From Actinacidiphila acididurans (GTDB lineage Bacteria > Actinomycetota > Actinomycetes > Streptomycetales > Streptomycetaceae), in contig NZ_JADKYB010000005.1 of assembly GCF_016918855.1 (NCBI RefSeq), positions 372,001 to 436,000 of the forward strand: a stretch of DNA of 64,000 nt. Reading direction: 5' to 3'. Both the position numbers and the translations under genes were made by a program. Position 1 is the first letter of the stretch; each line of letters opens with the position of its first letter. Positions 59,078 through 64,000 of this stretch are shown piece after piece. The notes below the pieces were generated by a model. The model saw nothing but the letters and a program-made list of their open reading frames with translations. It did no database searches and was not told the origin of the DNA.

Positions 59078-59965
59078 ATGAGCATTTCGTTCCTCGGCAA
59101 CAAATCCGTTCACCGTGTCGGCTTCGGTGCCATGCAACTCGCGGGCCCCAATATCTTCGGTCCGCCCGCTGATCCGGAAGCCGCGAAGGGCGTACTCCGT
59201 CACGCCGTCGCGCACGGGGTGGACCACATCGACACCGCCCAGTTCTACGGCCCCGATGTCGTCAACGACCTCATCCGCGAGGCGCTTCACCCGTATCCGG
59301 AAAGTCTGCGGCTGGCCACCAAGGTCGGTGCCGTCCGCGACGAGCAGGGCGCTTGGCTGCCCAGCGGTGACCCCGCCGACCTCAAGCGCCAGGTGGAGCA
59401 GAACCTGCGCTCGTTGCGGGTGGAGCGGCTGGATCTGGTGAACCTGCGCCGTTTCGAGCGGGACATTCCCGACGGCACCGAGCCGCCACTGGCCGATCAA
59501 CTCGGCGCGCTTTCCGAACTGCGCGACGAGGGAAAGATCGACCTGATCGGCATCTCGAGCGTGAAGGCGGATACGGTTCGGGCCGCGATCGATACGGCCG
59601 GAATTGCCGCGGTGCAGAACGCGTACAGCATCCTGAACCGTACCGACGACGCGATCCTGGAATTGTGCCGCGCGCACGCCATCGCGTTCGTCCCGTATTT
59701 CCCGCTCGGTTCGGCATTCGGCAGTGGCGGCCCGAAGCATCTCGCCGCCGACCCGCAGGTGAGCGCGGTGGCGGCCAAGTACGGCATCACCCCGACGCAG
59801 GTCGCCCTCGCCTGGCTGCTCGCGCGGTACGAGCGGATGCTTCTCATTCCGGGCACCAGTTCGATCGCGCACCTGGAGGAGAATCTCGCGGTCGACGCTG
59901 TCACCCTTGACGCGGAGGACCTGGCGCTGCTCGACGCGGTCGAGCCCGTCCCGCTGGGGGCCTGA
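59078..59965 (+). CDS. Aldo/keto reductase family oxidoreductase
   Basis: The 295-residue protein is a TIM-barrel aldo/keto reductase: VGFGAMQLAG at the start, D52 and Y57 in HIDTAQFYGP, K82 in LATKVG, then QVALAWLLAR and IPGTSSIAHLEEN for NADP binding. The fourth catalytic residue, normally a His in a DLxxLH motif, is replaced by Arg (LDLVNLRRF, R124). This substitution is, to my knowledge, seen in related actinomycete members. It is convergent with an XRE regulator. The substrate is unknown. Confidence 0.9.
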   Translation: MSISFLGNKSVHRVGFGAMQLAGPNIFGPPADPEAAKGVLRHAVAHGVDHIDTAQFYGPDVVNDLIREALHPYPESLRLATKVGAVRDEQGAWLPSGDPADLKRQVEQNLRSLRVERLDLVNLRRFERDIPDGTEPPLADQLGALSELRDEGKIDLIGISSVKADTVRAAIDTAGIAAVQNAYSILNRTDDAILELCRAHAIAFVPYFPLGSAFGSGGPKHLAADPQVSAVAAKYGITPTQVALAWLLARYERMLLIPGTSSIAHLEENLAVDAVTLDAEDLALLDAVEPVPLGA

Positions 59966-60006
59966 CCGGGGCGCGTTCCCGTACGGTGACAGCACCGGTC
60001 TCGCCC

Positions 60007-60885
60007 TCAGCCCTCGGCCGGGCTGTCGGCGCGCGCCGGGATGTCGGCCCGCACGGCGCCGACGCGGAGGAAGTCGAGCTTCTCGGCGTCGGCGCTGCCC
60101 GTCGGCGCCGTGTAGACCACGAGCTTGACGTCGGAGTCCGGGACCGTCACCACGTCGCAGTTGAGCGTGATGTCCCCGACCAGAGCGTGGTGAACCGTCT
60201 TGACGAGGCTGCGGTGCGTGGCCGCGCGGCCTTCGTCCCAGAGCTCGGCGAAACGCGGGCTCTTCGCTCGAACGGTGGTGACGAGCGAGCGGAATCGCGG
60301 ATCGTCCCCCAGCCGCGCGGCCGAGCGCCGCAGGTCCGCGACCATCGCCCGCTCGAACACCTCGGCACCGCCGTGGGGGGTCGCGACCCGGGCCGTAGTG
60401 CCGTCGACGAACGTCGCGACGATCAGGTTCTGCCCGGGAAGATCGGTCGCCGACGGCGTGGCGAACAGCGCGCACCACAGCGGTGTCGAGCTCAGCAGGG
60501 TCCAGTCGGCGGCGAAGGCCGCGAGCGGCAGGTCCGCCATGCGGGCGATCATGCGCTGCACGCCCGGCGGGATGTGGTCGGACACCTTCCCGGGCCCGGG
60601 CGGAAGCTGGTTCGCCGACCGGTAGAGCAGCTCCGTCTCGGTGCGGTCGAGCTGAAGCGCCCGGGCCAGCGCGGACACCACCTGCGGCGACGGCGTGACC
60701 GACCGCCCCTGCTCGAGCCGCATGACGTAGTCGACGCTCACCCCGGCCAGCAGTGCCAGTTCCTCGCGCCGCAGCCCCTTGGCCCGCCGGTGCCCGACGG
60801 ACTCCAGCCCGACGTCCGCCGGATGCAGCCGCTCACGCCACGTGCGCAACAGCCCACCGAGCGAATGAATGTCAGAAGCAGCCAT
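60007..60885 (-). CDS. XRE family regulator with MmyB-like ligand domain
   Basis: ATG 60885 gives 292 residues. The N-terminal helix-turn-helix (about 8-75) contains GLRREELALLAGVSVDYVMR then LEQGRSVTPSPQVV, and the rest (about 105-280) is the MmyB-like PAS-type domain (WNALF-like WTLLSSTPLW, DDPRFRSLV, LVKTVHHALVGD). Such regulators often control a neighbouring oxidoreductase; here the aldo/keto reductase lies convergently. The frame is open further upstream to 61026, but that part is not family-like. Confidence 0.9.
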   Translation of the reverse strand: MAASDIHSLGGLLRTWRERLHPADVGLESVGHRRAKGLRREELALLAGVSVDYVMRLEQGRSVTPSPQVVSALARALQLDRTETELLYRSANQLPPGPGKVSDHIPPGVQRMIARMADLPLAAFAADWTLLSSTPLWCALFATPSATDLPGQNLIVATFVDGTTARVATPHGGAEVFERAMVADLRRSAARLGDDPRFRSLVTTVRAKSPRFAELWDEGRAATHRSLVKTVHHALVGDITLNCDVVTVPDSDVKLVVYTAPTGSADAEKLDFLRVGAVRADIPARADSPAEG

Positions 60886-61169
60886 GGGTCCATTCTCGGC
60901 GAGAACCCGCCGGGCAACCTGGGACGGCTGGTCCCATGACCACCACCCACCCGCCGCAGGGGTTCCACCGAGCACCCCCCGACGCGCTGGCCCCAGGATC
61001 CGAGCCCGCGGCGGAGCTCTTCGCACCCCGGCCGGGAGCTTAATCCCAGGTCCAGGCTATGTTGGCCTCGGACGGAGCGAGGTGGTCGAGTGCCTTTTCG
61101 TCAACCGACGTTGACGGTGACGGCGAGCTTCTCCCCTCGCAGGACCGATCGCACAGGGGTACGTACACG

Positions 61170-62072
61170 ATGATCAGCCGCTTGCTGGGCCGGGGCACAA
61201 CCGCGAAGCAGAGGAAGAACCCGCTCTCCGGCCTCTCCGTACCACCGGACGCCGGTCTCCTCACCTGCCGCGTGCTCGACCCCGTCAGCGAGCCTGTACG
61301 GCAGGCGGAGTACACGCTGAGCGACGGTCAGGGCCGCAAGATCGTCAAGGGGGAGACGGACCCGTTCGGCGGGGTCGCCACGATGGTGCCGGTCGGCGAG
61401 TACCGGATGTCGGTCTCGGCCGACGGCTTCAGCCCGTACCGGGGAAACGTGGCCGTGACGGAGGGCGGGAATCTCGTCACCCTCGGCGATGTCACCCTCC
61501 AGTTCGCGCCCACGCTGCCGCTGCCCGAAGCGGGCGAGTGGGAGATCGAGGCCGCCCACACCCGGATCGGCTTCAGCGCCCGGCACATCGGCCTCGGCCG
61601 GGTGTACGGCCGTTTCGACAACTTCGCCGGCGCCATCAGGATCGGCGGCGCCGTCGAGGACTCCGCGATGCACGTCGTCCTGGACGCGGCGTCGATCAAC
61701 ACGAACGTCCGGATGCGCGACGACCACCTGCGCTCCGCGGACTTCCTGGACGTGGAGCACTTCCCGACGCTGGAGTTCTACAGCGACCGCTTCGTGCACC
61801 GCGGCGGCGCCAACTGGGCGATCACCGGCGGCCTCACCCTGCACGGCGTCACCCGCACGGTGAACCTCGACGCGCAGTACAACGGCATCCGCGTCGGCAT
61901 GGAGGGCGAAACCCGCGCCGCCGTCCGCGCCACCACCGAGCTCCACCGCGAGGACTACACCATCAACTGGCAGTCCATGCTGGCCCGCGGCATCGCGGTG
62001 GTCGGTTCGAGCATCAAGATCGAGCTGGACATCCAGATCGTCCCCAAGGGCACCGAACTCGAATTCAAGTGA
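61170..62072 (+). CDS. YceI protein fused to an N-terminal carboxypeptidase-regulatory-like (Ig) domain
   Basis: ATG 61170 gives 300 residues. Residues of about 28-110 form a beta-sandwich of the carboxypeptidase regulatory type (LTCRVLDPVSEPVRQAEYTL, YRMSVSADGFSPYRG). Residues 122-300 are a YceI barrel (WEIEAAHTRIGFSARHIGLG, then NVRMRDDHLRSADFLDVEHF and LTLHGVTRTVNL). No signal peptide is evident; the first 20 residues are basic. Like other YceI proteins it may bind an isoprenoid. The fusion occurs in other actinomycetes, to my knowledge, but its role is unknown. Confidence 0.88.
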   Translation: MISRLLGRGTTAKQRKNPLSGLSVPPDAGLLTCRVLDPVSEPVRQAEYTLSDGQGRKIVKGETDPFGGVATMVPVGEYRMSVSADGFSPYRGNVAVTEGGNLVTLGDVTLQFAPTLPLPEAGEWEIEAAHTRIGFSARHIGLGRVYGRFDNFAGAIRIGGAVEDSAMHVVLDAASINTNVRMRDDHLRSADFLDVEHFPTLEFYSDRFVHRGGANWAITGGLTLHGVTRTVNLDAQYNGIRVGMEGETRAAVRATTELHREDYTINWQSMLARGIAVVGSSIKIELDIQIVPKGTELEFK

Positions 62073-62220
62073 CGCCGAGCCAGAACCCGCGCTGAGCCGC
62101 GTCCCGGTCCCGCGCCGGACCAGGACGCGGCCGTACGAATCGGCCGTACGACGCGAGCCGGCCCGTTCACCGCCCCGTTCACCGCCCCGCGCCGGGGCCG
62201 CGTCCCGGTCCTCCAGCCGT

Positions 62221-63215
62221 CTACGAAGCGTGGCTGCTCGCTTGACGGGCCCGGCCCGTCGCCCCCCGACCCCGCCTGGTCCGCTGGACGAGGGACGCGG
62301 CGGCCTTCTCCCACTCGGGATGGGTGAAGGCGAACCCGGCGGCGCGCAGCCGGCCCGGCACCACCCGGCGGCTCTTGAGCAGCAACTCGGTGTCCGAGCG
62401 CAGCGCGAACGCTCCCACCTCGGCCATCCAGCGCGTGGCCGGCAGCCCCACGGGGACGCCCCAGGCCGTGCGCAGCGCCCGCATGAAGGAGCGCTGCGGA
62501 AGGGGACCGGGCGAGGCGAGGTTCACCGCCCCCTCGATGTCGTCCCGGGCGATCAGGAACTCCACCGCTCGCACGAAGTCCTCGTCATGGATCCAGGAGA
62601 CGTACTGCGCGCCACCGGCCACCGGACCGCCCAGTCCGAGCCGCGCCAGCCACGACAAGACGTCGAACACCCCGCCGCGGTCCGGACTCATGACCATCGC
62701 CGAGCGCAGCGCCACCTTACGAGTCGCGGGTGTCGGCGCCTCGGCCTGCGCCCGCTCCCAGTTCTTCGCGATGTCGACGCTGTACGCCCAGTAGTCCGGC
62801 ACCCCGGCCTCCGAGCCGCCGATCACCCCGGTCGCCTCGTCCTGTGCCGTGTCGAAGGAGTGGGCGTAGACCGTCGCCGTGCTCATCTGGAGCCAGACAC
62901 GCGGTGGCCGCGCGGCCACGGCGATCGCCTCGCCGACCACCCGCGCCGAATGCACCCGGGAGTCCATCATGGCCCGCAGGTTCTCGGGGGTGTAGCGGCA
63001 GGAGACGCTGCGCCCGGCCAGATTGATCACCACATCGCACCCGTCGACCGCCGCGGCCCAGGGGCCCAGGGGCCCAGGGTGACCCCGTCCCAGCCGACCT
63101 GATTCGCCCGCGTGGGGCGCCGGGTCACGACCGTGACCTCGTGGCCGGACGCCGTCAGCGCGCGCTCGAGAATCGTGCCCACCTGTCCGGTTCCCCCGGG
63201 CAGCACTACCTTCAT
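62221..63215 (-). pseudogene. TIGR01777-type NAD-dependent epimerase, frameshifted by an 8-bp repeat
   Basis: From ATG 63215 the first part (MKVVLPGGTGQVGTILERAL, a Rossmann GxxGxxG) runs in one frame to a stop at 63027. The rest (VINLAGRSVSCRYTPENLRA onward, with TATVYAHSF and the SDR-like YWAYSVDIAK) runs in another frame to 62221. Together they make a complete SDR39U1/TIGR01777 protein of about 328 residues. The break falls in GGCCCAGG repeated three times at 63055-63078; two copies would restore the frame. It is therefore a recent slippage mutation, a phase-variable switch or an assembly error. Confidence 0.85.
63055..63078. repeat. 8-bp tandem repeat, three copies, at the frameshift
   Basis: GGCCCAGG occurs three times without interruption. 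Removal of one unit joins the two halves of the epimerase in frame as VGWDGVTLGPWAAAVDGCDV. Confidence 0.9.
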
Positions 63216-63259
63216 CGAACCCCCCTCGGTTTCCCTCGGCATGAGCGTACCCGTTTTTT

Positions 63260-63271
63260 TGAACACGTTCA
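63260..63271. promoter_or_regulatory. Palindrome TGAACACGTTCA upstream of the epimerase
   Basis: Perfect 5-bp arms about a 2-bp centre, next to a run of seven T residues, 45 bp before the epimerase start. It suits a MarR or TetR-type operator. No regulator gene is adjacent. Confidence 0.4.
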
Positions 63272-63394
63272 GTTCGGAGGGTCCGGGCCGGGCCGGATCA
63301 AGACAGCCCCGTGCACCCGAATGGGACGCACCCACTGCTGCAACGCTTCGGGCAGGCCGCCTCGTCTGATGGATGTCCGATGAGGAGGAGCTGC

Positions 63395-63874
63395 GTGGAG
63401 TTCGAGGAGTTCGCCCGCGCGGAATGGCCGGCGCTGCGGCGTACGGCGTTCTGGCTGTCCGGGGACTGGCATACGGCTGAGGACCTGGCTCAGGCCACGC
63501 TGATGAAGGTGTACGCCCGCTGGTGGACGCTGCGCCGGCCCGCAAGAGCCGCAGCCTTCGCGCGTACGACTCTTACCCGTACCTGGATCGACTGGCAGCG
63601 CAAGCGATCGACGGGGGAAGTCCCCGCCGAGTACGTGGCCGACCGGCCCGTTGACGACAGCGACGTACCGCTGCGGCATGCGCTGCTGGCCGCTTTGGCG
63701 GCACTGCCCGCCGTGCAGCGCGCGGTGGTGGTGCTGCGGTACTGGGAGGACCTCCCGGTGGAAGAGGTGGCGCGCCTGGTGGGCCGCAAAACCGCCACGG
63801 TGCGTTCGGACGCGGCACGGGGCCTGGCCGCACTGCGGGAGACGCTGGCAGAGAAAGGGGCCGTCACGTGGTGA
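63395..63874 (+). CDS. SigE-family RNA polymerase sigma factor
   Basis: I start at GTG 63395, behind GAGGAGGAG, because family members begin with MEFEEF-like residues; the frame is open upstream to 63311. The 159-residue protein has region 2 (LSGDWHTAEDLAQATLMKVY) and region 4 (LPAVQRAVVVLRYWEDLPVE, then RKTATVRSDAARGLAAL). It overlaps the next gene by GTGA. The module matches that at 18556-20043. Confidence 0.9.
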   Translation: MEFEEFARAEWPALRRTAFWLSGDWHTAEDLAQATLMKVYARWWTLRRPARAAAFARTTLTRTWIDWQRKRSTGEVPAEYVADRPVDDSDVPLRHALLAALAALPAVQRAVVVLRYWEDLPVEEVARLVGRKTATVRSDAARGLAALRETLAEKGAVTW

Positions 63875-64000
63875 ACGAGAACGACGTGAGGAACGCCATG
63901 AAAAAGGCTCTTCGTGCTGAGCCCGACGGCGAGCCGGACCTTGAGGTGATCGTTCAGGGCGGCAGGAGGCAGCGTCGCGCGGTCATGCGGAAGGCCGCGC
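63871..64000 (+). CDS. Start of a sigma-linked protein (runs off the right edge)
   Basis: GTG 63871 overlaps the sigma stop as GTGA (another GTG lies one codon earlier). The 43 visible residues (VNENDVRNAMKKALRAEPDG and then QGGRRQRRAVMRKAA) are charged with a terminal basic stretch. By analogy with the first sigma module this is probably the cytoplasmic N-terminus of a single-pass membrane protein. The membrane segment would lie beyond the window. Confidence 0.7.
   Translation, partial: MNENDVRNAMKKALRAEPDGEPDLEVIVQGGRRQRRAVMRKAA

Overview
The window is GC-rich throughout, most intergenic spacing is short, start codons are ATG or GTG behind purine-rich ribosome sites, and it carries a rodlin, a SARP-type regulator, SigE-family sigma factors, SPW-repeat and DUF2342 proteins. 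Together these point to a Streptomyces or very close relative. The left end (tilS, DUF2342 protease, ppa, dacB, ThrE-like exporter, DedA, glutamate decarboxylase) has the character of conserved chromosomal core; from about 13 kb onwards the content becomes more accessory. No tRNA, rRNA, CRISPR array, transposase or phage gene was recognised.

Layout. 0-13 kb: tRNA and cell-wall housekeeping genes, an orphan sugar-type ABC ATPase, YbjQ, glutamate decarboxylase, dodecin, an MreB/Mbl-like actin and a DUF2786 protein. 13-15 kb: tandem repeats, then a BlaI repressor with an M56 membrane protease facing a DedA membrane protein across paired palindromes. 16-20.1 kb: rodlin, YceI/MarR pair, an orphan TatA, and a SigE-family sigma factor with a downstream membrane protein. 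20.5-27.5 kb: large SARP-NTPase-TPR regulator, dienelactone hydrolase with a small partner, a MarR/MFS exporter pair and an SPW membrane protein. 27.7-32.9 kb: TetR/MFS pair with three matching operators, an ATP-dependent DNA ligase whose frame has no stop where the family ends, an F420-type LLM oxidoreductase and a mycothiol-dependent-isomerase-like protein. 33-39 kb: two membrane proteins, the second carrying an in-frame palindromic insertion, and a ParA/MinD-like ATPase. 39-50 kb: two secreted phosphatase-like enzymes, MFS/LysR pair and a 1151-residue secreted GH3 glycosidase with three discoidin modules. 50-53 kb: uppP, a second BlaI, a BlaI remnant and a PAP2 phosphatase. 53-58 kb: an operon of an unknown protein, a MoxR ATPase and a metallopeptidase/VWA protein, followed by long repeats. 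58-64 kb: nitroreductase, aldo/keto reductase, XRE regulator, a two-domain YceI protein, a frameshifted epimerase and a second SigE-family module.

The most interesting signal is a shared DNA motif, TCTAC-N6-GTAGA, usually in adjacent pairs, in front of blaI/dedA (15.1 kb), uppP (50.3 kb) and a blaI remnant/PAP2 phosphatase (52.1-52.3 kb). All three non-regulatory targets belong to families that recycle undecaprenyl phosphate (DedA flippase candidates, UppP and PAP2 pyrophosphatases). This suggests a BlaI-type regulon for lipid-carrier recycling rather than for a beta-lactamase. Other points are a probable stop-loss in the ligase gene, an 8-bp repeat that frameshifts an epimerase, and an AT-rich hairpin element inserted inside a membrane-protein gene.
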